NCBI RefSeq assembly: GCF_027213945.1
Contig: NZ_JAPWGW010000001.1
Coordinates: forward strand, 558,001 to 622,000
Origin: Henriciella marina
Lineage (GTDB): Bacteria; Pseudomonadota; Alphaproteobacteria; Caulobacterales; Hyphomonadaceae
Reading direction: 5' to 3'
DNA: 64,000 nt
Notes under the pieces: model-generated
Told to the model about the DNA's origin: nothing
Databases searched by the model: none
What the model saw: only the letters and a program-made list of their open reading frames with translations
Shown: positions 57,614 through 64,000 of the stretch, piece by piece
How the letters are laid out: the number at the start of each line of letters is the position of its first letter
Numbering within the stretch: the stretch's first letter is position 1
Made by a program: the position numbers and the translations under genes

Positions 57614-58231
57614 ATGTTGAGCGAGATGAACTGGCTCGCCTTTCTGGGCGCGATGGCTCTGGTTGAGCTGACCCCCGGCCCGAATATGGGCTGGTTGACC
57701 GCGCTCGCCGCGCAGCAGGGCCGCCGGGTCGGCTTCATGGCGGTGGCCGGCATTACGCTTGGCCTTGCCGTCCAGCTGGTTCTGGCGGCGACGGGCTTTT
57801 CTGCTTTCATCGCGGGCAACCAGCTCGTCTATGAGGTGCTGCGCTGGGCGGGCATCGCCTTCATGCTCTACCTGGCACTGGAAGCGTGGCGCGAAACGGG
57901 CGAGAGCTCGCCCGGTCAGGCAAAAGCGCTCGAAGGCTTCAGGCGCGGCTTCATCGCCAATCTACTGAACCCCAAGGCGCTGGTGTTCTATATCGCCGTG
58001 GTCACGCAGTTTGCGGGTGAGGGCGACAAGGCGCCATCGACCGGACAGATTTTGATATTAGGCAGCCTGCATATCCTGGTGGCCACCCTCGTCCATGTCG
58101 CCCTCGTCATGATGGGCGCAAGGCTGGGCGGTCAAATCGCCCGCTACCGTCAGTCGGCAAAGGTAAGGGCCGCTTTCGCACTTGCGCTTATCGGCATTGC
58201 GATCTGGATGGGCGTTACATCGCAGCGCTGA
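57614..58231 (+). CDS. LysE-family amino-acid exporter
   Basis: 205 residues, five or six membrane helices. The N-terminal ELTPGPNM motif is the hallmark of LysE/RhtB transporters; GFIANLLNPKALVFY is the second family motif. Exports amino acids or related compounds; substrate unknown. A terminator lies 88 bp downstream. Confidence 0.9.
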   Translation: MLSEMNWLAFLGAMALVELTPGPNMGWLTALAAQQGRRVGFMAVAGITLGLAVQLVLAATGFSAFIAGNQLVYEVLRWAGIAFMLYLALEAWRETGESSPGQAKALEGFRRGFIANLLNPKALVFYIAVVTQFAGEGDKAPSTGQILILGSLHILVATLVHVALVMMGARLGGQIARYRQSAKVRAAFALALIGIAIWMGVTSQR

Positions 58232-58318
58232 CGCTCGCCTCGCAGGGGACGTGGCATGCAGTTTGCTAACGTAAGAGGCGAACCGGACCTCCATCCTGAT
58301 TCACATGCAAAGACCTCT

Positions 58319-58353
58319 GACCGGCGTTGCTTGACTAGCGCCGGTCTTTTTTT
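58319..58353 (+). terminator. Rho-independent terminator downstream of the LysE-family gene
   Basis: GACCGGCG, 12-nt loop, CGCCGGTC followed by seven Ts. Perfect 8-bp stem. Confidence 0.85.
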
Positions 58354-58354
58354 G

Positions 58355-59275
58355 CTACTCAGCCAGCCTGGCAGCGCGCGCGAGACGACGCGATTTGCGT
58401 TCGCGCAAGACGCTGTCGAGCGTGAAGACCAGGAGCGCGGTCCAGATCAGGCCGAACGCAACGGCATCGACAGGGCCGAACGGTTCGCGGAAGATTACGA
58501 CAGCGATCAGGAATTGCAGCGTCGGCGTCAGGTATTGCATCATCCCAATCGTCGCGAGCTTCAGCCGTTTGGCCGCAAGCGCGAAGAGGATCAGCGGCAC
58601 AGCCGTGATGGGCCCAGCAAGAGGAATGAGCCAATCAAGCGCAATGCCGTCGCCCATCCAGCCGCCGTCCGGCGTCTGCTGAAACCAGCTGAGCCAGATG
58701 AAAGCGACTGGGAAGAGAAGCGCAGTCTCGATTGCGAACCCAATTCGGCTGTCGACACTTACCGTCTTCCGCACAGCGCCGTAGGCGGCAAAGCTGAAAC
58801 AGAGAACAAGAGACACCCAGGGCAGGCGCCCAAGCTCCCAGGTGAGGACAGCAACACCGCAAGCCGCGATGGCAATTGCGATCCACTGGGCGCGGCGCAA
58901 CGTCTCTGAAAAGAAGATCATGCCAAGAAGCACGCTCACCAGCGGGTTGATGAAATAGCCAAGGCTTGCCTCGGTAACCCGCTCGGCTGAAACCGCCCAG
59001 ATGTAGAGAAGCCAGTTGGTCGCGATCAGCCCGGCAGATATGGAGAGATAGAGCATGCGCCGGGGTGTTAGCGCGCCGCGCAGGTCCCGCCATCGCCGGG
59101 CAATCGCGATGAAGATCAGCGCGGTTGGCAGGCCCCAGAGGATACGATGGGCCAGCATTTCAAACGGCCCGACATGATCGAGCAGCCGGAAATAGAGCGG
59201 CAGCCCACCCCAGATAAGGTAGGCGCCGAATCCGCAAGTGAGGCCAAGGCGCAGTTCGCTCGTCATTCGCGGCAC
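58355..59275 (-). CDS. rarD: RarD-type EamA transporter
   Basis: 306 residues, ten predicted membrane helices. The start (GLTCGFGAYLIWGGLPLYF), HRILWGLP, TNWLLYIWAV and EASLGYFINPL are typical of RarD (chloramphenicol-sensitivity protein) in the drug/metabolite transporter superfamily. Substrate unknown. Confidence 0.9.
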   Translation of the reverse strand: MPRMTSELRLGLTCGFGAYLIWGGLPLYFRLLDHVGPFEMLAHRILWGLPTALIFIAIARRWRDLRGALTPRRMLYLSISAGLIATNWLLYIWAVSAERVTEASLGYFINPLVSVLLGMIFFSETLRRAQWIAIAIAACGVAVLTWELGRLPWVSLVLCFSFAAYGAVRKTVSVDSRIGFAIETALLFPVAFIWLSWFQQTPDGGWMGDGIALDWLIPLAGPITAVPLILFALAAKRLKLATIGMMQYLTPTLQFLIAVVIFREPFGPVDAVAFGLIWTALLVFTLDSVLRERKSRRLARAARLAE

Positions 59276-59356
59276 CTAATGCGGCGCGCGGTTCGCCGCC
59301 ACCTGAATCTTGTGTTTCGTCCGGCTAATTGCGCATGCCTCTTATGCCGGTGAATG

Positions 59357-59387
59357 AAAACACCGCCTCGGCCTGGCCGCGGCGGTG
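59357..59387 (-). terminator. Probable terminator downstream of the M28 peptidase gene
   Basis: Read on the reverse strand: CACCGCCGCGGCCA then GGCCGAGGCGGTG, a near-perfect palindrome, followed by TTTT. About 155 bp beyond the peptidase stop. Confidence 0.6.
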
Positions 59388-59399
59388 CTGTCAAATGGT

Positions 59400-59541
59400 G
59401 CGGGAACTCGGTTTTTGATGCCGTCACCCCGCCGAAAGGTGGGGCCGATGGCGGTTGAGAACGACCCCCCGGTCGCCATGGGTCCCAGCTTTCGCTGGGA
59501 AGGCGGAATTATGCAGGCTGGGGCTCGGTAAGCCGAGGCCC
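59400..59541. repeat. Cluster of short inverted repeats between rarD and the peptidase gene
   Basis: Contains CCCCGCC/GGTGGGG (59427-59444), TCCCAGC-TTTC-GCTGGGA (59483-59500) and CTCGG...CCGAG (59524-59537). The TCCCAGCTTTCGCTGGGA form is typical of dispersed intergenic palindromes in related alphaproteobacteria. No gene is seen here. Confidence 0.5.
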
Positions 59542-61176
59542 TTATTCGCCGGCTCCAGCGAACATATCACCGAAGAAGTCGCCTTCATTCCAGCCTGGAC
59601 GTTCTTCCATATTGGCGACGCTGCGGGCGATGTCGGCTTTGACGCCGGCGAAGCGGGCGAGCGCGTTGAAGTTCAGCTGGTCGGCTTCATCGGATGGGCG
59701 GTGATAGTCTTCGGCGAGGAATTTCGCCTGGGCTTCGCCGCCGCCATTGGCGTGGCCGGGCACGAGATAGGTCGCCGGGACGCCCTGTTTCACCCAGCTA
59801 TAATGGTCTGAGCGTGTAAAAAGACCGAGATCCGGGTTCGGATCAGGGCTGAGCGTCAGGCCAGCGTCTTCTACGGCGGCTTTCACCGGCTCATACAAAT
59901 TGGAGCGCTCCGTGCCGAAGGCGACGACGTCTTCAAATTCATAGGTCATGATCGGCATGTCGAGATTGACGTTCGCGACTACGCCCTCGGCCGGAACAGT
60001 CGGGAAACGAGCATAATAGTCAGAGCCGACCAGGCCTTTTTCCTCTGCCGTCACCGCAACGAAGACAACGCTGCGCTGAGGCGGGTCGAGGGCGAGAAGG
60101 CGGGCCACTTCCAGAAGAGCCGATGTGCCGGAGGCATTATCCATCGCGCCATTGAAGAGCGTGTCCTCAGTTTCGTTGAAGCTCGGCTTCTTGCCTTCAT
60201 GATCGAGGTGAGCCGAGAGCACGACATACTCACTGGCAAGCATTTCATCCGTACCGGGCAGGATGGCGGCAACGTTCGGGCTGGTAATCTCTTCGTGCGT
60301 GCTGTTGGCTTCAATGCGGAGGGTGAGGCCGAGCTCAAAAGGCGCGGTGCCTGTGACCGTTTCTTCCACAAGTGCGTCATAGTCGCGGCCAGCGGCTTCG
60401 ATCAGCTTCTTGGCGCCCGCAATGCTCATCGTCGCTGCAGCCTTGAGGTTTGGCGCACTTGAATGGGCGTTGCCGTCGGCATCGACCCAGGTCATCGAGG
60501 CGCGGCCCATGCGTGCCATGGCGGCGCGTCTCTCGAAGGAATAACGCTCCTGTGCGACGGGGTGGTAGAGGGTGATCACGCCCACCGCGCCAGCTTCGGA
60601 AAGGCGCTGGTAGCTGGTCGAGGAATAGTGCGCGCGCTCTTCGGTGTTGAGGTCGCTCGGCGCATCGCGGAAGATCACGGCAATCTTGCCGTCCAGGTCG
60701 ACGCCTTCAAAGTCATTCCGGCTGCCATCCGGCGCGATGAAGCCATAGCCGACGAAGACGGCTGGCGCTTCGACCAGGCCTTCTTCGACCTGCGAGGAGG
60801 CGGAGATGAGATAGTCGCTGCCCAGCTCGAGGGCCAGGTCCGCGCCATCGGTCACGGCCAGGCTTTGCGGCGCCGATTGGTCGAGCTGATAGCGAAAGAG
60901 CGGGACCTGCTGCATATAGTTGTCGTCATCGCCGCCGGGCTGGAGGCCATAGGCGCGGAACTGTTCGGCCACATAGAGCGCAGCGATGTCATAGCCGCGC
61001 GTGCCAGCCTCGCGGCCCTCCAGAAGGTCATCGGCGAGGAAGCGGACATGGGCTTCGACCTTCTCGGCCGACGCGGTGTCCGGTGCGGCGGCGGCGTGGG
61101 CCTCTTCAGGAATGCTTGGATTGCAGGCGGTGAGCGCGAGCGCGGCCAGAAGGCCCGTGGCGGCAACGAATTTCAT
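59542..61176 (-). CDS. M28-family metallopeptidase lipoprotein
   Basis: 544 residues. Signal with lipobox LTAC (Cys18); a protease-associated-like insert (about 115-250) and an M28 zinc-peptidase domain with ligands in SAHLDHEG, GAMDNASGTS, TAEEKGL, NLDMP and EDYHRPSDE. Expected aminopeptidase in the periplasm. Its ATG lies 1 bp after the T-tract of the asd terminator, and no normal ribosome binding site is visible. Confidence 0.9.
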   Translation of the reverse strand: MKFVAATGLLAALALTACNPSIPEEAHAAAAPDTASAEKVEAHVRFLADDLLEGREAGTRGYDIAALYVAEQFRAYGLQPGGDDDNYMQQVPLFRYQLDQSAPQSLAVTDGADLALELGSDYLISASSQVEEGLVEAPAVFVGYGFIAPDGSRNDFEGVDLDGKIAVIFRDAPSDLNTEERAHYSSTSYQRLSEAGAVGVITLYHPVAQERYSFERRAAMARMGRASMTWVDADGNAHSSAPNLKAAATMSIAGAKKLIEAAGRDYDALVEETVTGTAPFELGLTLRIEANSTHEEITSPNVAAILPGTDEMLASEYVVLSAHLDHEGKKPSFNETEDTLFNGAMDNASGTSALLEVARLLALDPPQRSVVFVAVTAEEKGLVGSDYYARFPTVPAEGVVANVNLDMPIMTYEFEDVVAFGTERSNLYEPVKAAVEDAGLTLSPDPNPDLGLFTRSDHYSWVKQGVPATYLVPGHANGGGEAQAKFLAEDYHRPSDEADQLNFNALARFAGVKADIARSVANMEERPGWNEGDFFGDMFAGAGE

Positions 61177-61226
61177 TAAAAAACCCCAGCTTTGTCAGAT
61201 CGCTGAAAGATCGGACAAAGCTGGGG
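61177..61226 (-). terminator. Strong Rho-independent terminator of asd, abutting the peptidase start
   Basis: Read on the reverse strand: CCCCAGCTTTGTC, 17-nt loop, GACAAAGCTGGGG, then six Ts. A perfect 13-bp stem. The next bases are A and then the peptidase ATG. Confidence 0.9.
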
Positions 61227-61273
61227 CCAAGGCAAGCTGCCTGCGGTAATTGCCGCAGCTGCTCGCCCGCGTT

Positions 61274-62293
61274 CTAGGCGCTTAGCACGCCGCGTTTGAT
61301 TAGCTCTTCAGCGATCTGAACGGTATTGAGGGCCGCGCCCTTGCGGAGGTTGTCGGCAACCACCCAGAGCGACAGGCCGTGTTCGACCGTGTTGTCGACG
61401 CGGATACGCGAGACGAAAGTGTCCCATTCGCCCTTGCACTCAACCGGCGTGATATACTGGTCTTCTTCGGGGTTATCGATGACCTGCACGCCATCGAAAT
61501 TGCGGAGCGCCTCGCGCGCCTGTTCGGGCGTAATCGCTTCCTCAAACTCAATGTTCACGCTCTCGGAGTGACCAACAAAGACCGGCACGCGCACACAGGT
61601 CACGGTGACCTTGATTTCCGGATCGATCATCTTGTGGGTCTCGTTCCACATCTTGGCTTCTTCGTCGGTGAAGCCGTCTTCGCGGAAAGAGCCGATCATC
61701 GGGATTACGTTAAAGGCGATCTGGCGTGGATATTCTTCAGGTTCCGGCGCATCGTTCACGAAGATACCCTTGGTCTGGTTCCAGAGCTCGTCCATGCCGG
61801 ACTTGCCTGAGCCGGACACCGACTGATAGGTCGAGACGACAACGCGCTTGATCTTTGCCGCATCATGAAGCGGCTTCAGCGCCATGACGAGCTGCGCTGT
61901 GGAGCAGTTCGGATTGGCAATGATCATCTTCTTGTCATAGCCAAGCACGTCTTCGCCGTTCACTTCGGGCACGACGAGCGGAACATCCGGGTCCATGCGC
62001 CAGGCAGACGAGTTGTCGATGACGATCGCACCCTGCTTGCCAATCTTCTCGGCCCATTCTTTCGACAGCGTGCCGCCAGCCGACATGAGGACCACGTCGA
62101 CCTTGGAGAAATCGAAATCGTCCAGCACTTCGCATTTCAGGGTCTTGTCGCCATAGCTGACTTCGCGGCCTTTCGAGCGGCGCGAGGCGAGCGCATGAAC
62201 TTCAGCCGCGGGGAAATCGCGCTCGTCCATGATGTTGAGAAGTTCGCGGCCCACATTACCGGTGGCGCCAACGATTGCGACTTTGATAGCCAT
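61274..62293 (-). CDS. asd: Aspartate-semialdehyde dehydrogenase
   Basis: Reduces aspartyl phosphate to the semialdehyde, the branch point to lysine, threonine and methionine. 339 residues with VGATGNVG (9-16), catalytic Cys130 in NPNCST and SGSGKSGMDEL. AAAGGA lies upstream of the ATG. A candidate promoter and a strong terminator make it look monocistronic. Confidence 0.97.
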   Translation of the reverse strand: MAIKVAIVGATGNVGRELLNIMDERDFPAAEVHALASRRSKGREVSYGDKTLKCEVLDDFDFSKVDVVLMSAGGTLSKEWAEKIGKQGAIVIDNSSAWRMDPDVPLVVPEVNGEDVLGYDKKMIIANPNCSTAQLVMALKPLHDAAKIKRVVVSTYQSVSGSGKSGMDELWNQTKGIFVNDAPEPEEYPRQIAFNVIPMIGSFREDGFTDEEAKMWNETHKMIDPEIKVTVTCVRVPVFVGHSESVNIEFEEAITPEQAREALRNFDGVQVIDNPEEDQYITPVECKGEWDTFVSRIRVDNTVEHGLSLWVVADNLRKGAALNTVQIAEELIKRGVLSA

Positions 62294-62318
62294 AATTTTT
62301 CCTTTCGCGATGCCCGCT

Positions 62319-62347
62319 CATTTAACGCCAAGCGAGCTTTCGTCCAA
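62319..62347 (-). promoter_or_regulatory. Putative promoter for asd
   Basis: Read on the reverse strand: -35 TTGGAC (62347-62342), 17-bp spacer, -10 TAAATG (62324-62319), about 26 bp upstream of the ATG. Confidence 0.4.
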
Positions 62348-62490
62348 TCAGATGATTAGCCACTGGACGGATCACAGCATTTCGATGGAAAGAGCGCCCA
62401 GCCAGCCTTGATTTGAAAAGCATGTAATGCACGACTGGGGCGGATTCAGGGTGGGAGCTGCAATCACTCTGTGATGAGAGGTAAAACACC

Positions 62491-62862
62491 GTGATCGAAG
62501 ACCTGATCGGCCAGTATGTCCGCAGCTATAATGCGCGCGACATCGAAGGCATGCTCGACTGCGTGACTGAAGACGTGGTGTTTGAAAACATCTCCAATCA
62601 CGGCCAGACGATGAAGTTCGAGGGACGCGGCAAGATGCGGGAGGTGGCCGAACTGTCTGGCCGCGCTTTCTCCTACCGCCGGCAAAAACTGATCAGCCTC
62701 ACCATTGGCGAAGGGCGCGCGGCTGCAGAGATCGAGTTCGAGGGTAAGGCTGCGGTGGATCTGCCAAATGGATGCAAGGCAGGCGAAACGCTCAAGATTC
62801 GCGGGGCGAGCTTCTTTGAGTTTCGCGGCCAGCTGATGTGCAGGATTGCGGATTATAGTTGA
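62491..62862 (+). CDS. NTF2-like (SnoaL-type) protein
   Basis: 123 residues from a GTG at 62491 with AGAGG upstream. A cone-shaped NTF2-like fold is suggested by YVRSYNARDIEGMLDCVTEDVVFE and the terminal FFEFRGQLMCRIADYS. Such proteins are isomerases, hydrolases or ligand-binding proteins; no function can be given. Between divergent asd and convergent leuB. Confidence 0.75.
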   Translation: MIEDLIGQYVRSYNARDIEGMLDCVTEDVVFENISNHGQTMKFEGRGKMREVAELSGRAFSYRRQKLISLTIGEGRAAAEIEFEGKAAVDLPNGCKAGETLKIRGASFFEFRGQLMCRIADYS

Positions 62863-62879
62863 GGGGAGGCCAGTCGCCG

Positions 62880-62986
62880 CTCGTGCTTCGCCTTCGCTCA
62901 GCATGAGCGCCTTCACGGTCTCGTCTTCACCAGCTTATCCTGAGCGTGGTTCGACAGGCTCATTCCGAGCGCAGTCGAAGGACGAG
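62880..62986. repeat. Three degenerate copies of a ~28-bp intergenic element
   Basis: Copy 1 (62880-62907, reversed) and copy 3 (62959-62986, direct) match at 23 of 28 positions. Copy 2 (from 62934, direct) is a partial copy beginning CTTATCCTGAGCG. The common form CTCATCCTGAGC...GTCGAAGGACGAG is a known type of dispersed repeat in several alphaproteobacteria. Confidence 0.65.
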
Positions 62987-63017
62987 CCGGGCGCCGACTG
63001 GCAGCGCCCAACCCAAC

Positions 63018-64000
63018 CTAAAGGCAGTCGATGATCGCGTCGGTCATGGCGGTAGTGGAGAGATCGCCGCCAAGGTCGCGGGTGCGGGCGCCGGCCTCGA
63101 GTGCGCGGCCGACAGCTGCCATGATCCGGTCGGCGGCATCCGGGCGGGCGAGCGACCAGCGTAGCGCCATTTCCAGCGACAGAATGGCGGCGCAAGGATT
63201 TGCGATGCCCTGGCCTGCAATGTCCGGCGCCGAGCCGTGCACGGGCTCAAACAGACCCGGCGTGCCTTCTGTACCGAGGCTGGCCGAAGGGAGCATGCCG
63301 ATGGAGCCTGTCAGCATGGCCGCAGCATCTGACAGAAGATCGCCGAACAGATTATCCGCCAGGATGACGTCGAACTGTTTCGGGGCACGCACCAACTCCA
63401 TGGCGCAGGCATCGGCGAGCATGTGAGAAAGCTCAACGCCATCTCCATGCGTTTTGTGGACTGTGGTGACTTCCTCGCGCCAGAACTGGCCGCTTTCCAT
63501 CACATTGGCCTTGTCGACCGAACAGACCCGGCCGGTGCGGCCGCGCGCGATTTCCAGCGCGACGCGGGTGACGCGTTCGACTTCCGGCGCGGTGTAGACC
63601 GACATGTCGAAGCCGCGGCGAACACCGTTCGCGTCGGTCTCAATACCGCGCGGCTCACCAAAATAAACGCCGGAGGTCAGCTCACGGACGATCATGATGT
63701 CGAGGCCTTCGACGCGGTCGCGCTTCAGACTTGAGGCATCGACGAGCGCGCCGAAACAATAGGCGGGGCGCAAGTTTGCGAAGACATCGAGTCCCTTGCG
63801 GAGACCCAGGAGTCCAGCTTCCGGACGCTTGTCGCGGGCAACGTCCGTCCATTTGGGTCCGCCAACCGCACCGAGGAGGATGGCGTCAACAGATTTAGCG
63901 CGGTCCAGCGCGGCAGCGGTAAGCGGTACGCCGTGCTTGTCGATGGAGGCGCCACCAACAAGATCCTCTTCGATCGCGACATCCGGCGCGACGAGCTGGC
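63018..64000 (-). CDS. leuB: 3-isopropylmalate dehydrogenase (5' end outside window)
   Basis: Oxidative decarboxylation of 3-isopropylmalate in leucine synthesis. The frame is open from the stop at 63018 to the window edge with no break; the N-terminal part lies beyond 64000. Visible: [33 protein letters not shown] (NAD/substrate site), [33 protein letters not shown] and [12 protein letters not shown]. Substrate Arg/Lys/Asp residues are in place. Complete genes are about 350-370 residues, so roughly 30 residues are missing. Confidence 0.96.
   Translation of the reverse strand, partial: QLVAPDVAIEEDLVGGASIDKHGVPLTAAALDRAKSVDAILLGAVGGPKWTDVARDKRPEAGLLGLRKGLDVFANLRPAYCFGALVDASSLKRDRVEGLDIMIVRELTSGVYFGEPRGIETDANGVRRGFDMSVYTAPEVERVTRVALEIARGRTGRVCSVDKANVMESGQFWREEVTTVHKTHGDGVELSHMLADACAMELVRAPKQFDVILADNLFGDLLSDAAAMLTGSIGMLPSASLGTEGTPGLFEPVHGSAPDIAGQGIANPCAAILSLEMALRWSLARPDAADRIMAAVGRALEAGARTRDLGGDLSTTAMTDAIIDCL

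Noticed and set aside
58256-58909. 217-codon plus-strand frame through a terminator and into rarD
   Set aside because: It reads through a strong terminator and opposes a clear transporter; charged low-complexity translation.
62988-63009. GGGCGC/GCGCCC inverted repeat near the leuB stop
   Set aside because: No T-tract in either direction and adjacent to repeat elements; terminator function not supported.
63018-63773. Apparent truncated leuB starting at an internal Met
   Set aside because: The same frame stays open to the window edge with LeuB-like sequence, so the gene is cut by the window, not truncated.
1-64000. CRISPR arrays, insertion sequences, prophage, toxin-antitoxin or defence islands
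   Set aside because: Read for spaced direct repeats, transposase motifs, integrases and typical defence domains; none seen. The window is core chromosome.

Overview
This 64-kb window is a gene-dense, GC-rich stretch of core bacterial chromosome. It looks like an alphaproteobacterium of the Caulobacter/Hyphomonas side of the tree (Caulobacterales sensu lato, probably Hyphomonadaceae-like). The reasons are the gene order ppsR-[origin]-hemE-hemJ-rho-mnmE-mnmG-rsmG-parA-parB-holA-lptE-leuS, perfect parS palindromes, a perfect CtrA-type TTAA-N7-TTAA site beside hemE, NtrZ-like and CenR-like genes, CobS/CobT, and alphaproteobacterial families (Tim44-like, DUF3576, TIGR02302/DUF4175, DUF3108). The species is inferred, not proven.

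Layout. 0-4 kb: hslVU protease and an EAL phosphodiesterase. 4-9 kb: histidine genes hisB and hisHAFE, split by a reverse-strand M20 amidohydrolase. 9-12 kb: Smr, MltA, Tim44-like and SecB. 12-15.5 kb: a reverse-strand ladder ppsR-maf-aroE-coaE-dnaQ in which each gene overlaps the next by 4 bp. 15.5-15.87 kb: the candidate replication origin. 15.9-24.5 kb: hemE, hemJ, rho, mnmE, mnmG, rsmG, parA, parB, carrying three perfect and one near-perfect parS sites. 24.4-28.5 kb: leuS-lptE-holA on the reverse strand. 28.5-34.2 kb: envelope and regulatory genes (DUF3576 lipoprotein, porin, NtrZ-like, ThiE-like, YggS, L,D-transpeptidase fold, CenR-like regulator, exonuclease III). 34.2-42.2 kb: DUF3108, rpmB, a metal-dependent amidohydrolase lipoprotein, cobST, a phytase-like lipoprotein and a TlpA-like thioredoxin. 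42.2-52 kb: argH-lptM-lysA-TIGR02302, then mtaB-ftsY-fau and dapF on the reverse strand. 52-59.3 kb: accessory metabolism (mesaconyl-CoA hydratase-like and malyl-CoA lyase/thioesterase-like enzymes, ArsC-like, YbjN-like, DUF302, EstB-like hydrolase, LysE and RarD transporters). 59.3-64 kb: M28 peptidase lipoprotein, asd, an NTF2-like protein and a 5'-truncated leuB.

Functionally the window is a replication/segregation hub with housekeeping around it: initiation region, parABS, DNA polymerase III subunits (dnaQ, holA), tRNA modification (mnmE, mnmG, mtaB), protein targeting (secB, ftsY), and amino-acid biosynthesis (his, arg, lys/dap/asd, leu, aro). Convergent neighbours are packed very tightly, often with stop codons interlocked in one CTAG. 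I saw no rRNA, tRNA, CRISPR array, prophage or insertion sequence. No clearly new multi-gene system is evident. The most informative non-coding signals are the origin/CtrA region, the parS cluster inside genes, an asd terminator that runs directly into the next start codon, and two clusters of short intergenic repeats.
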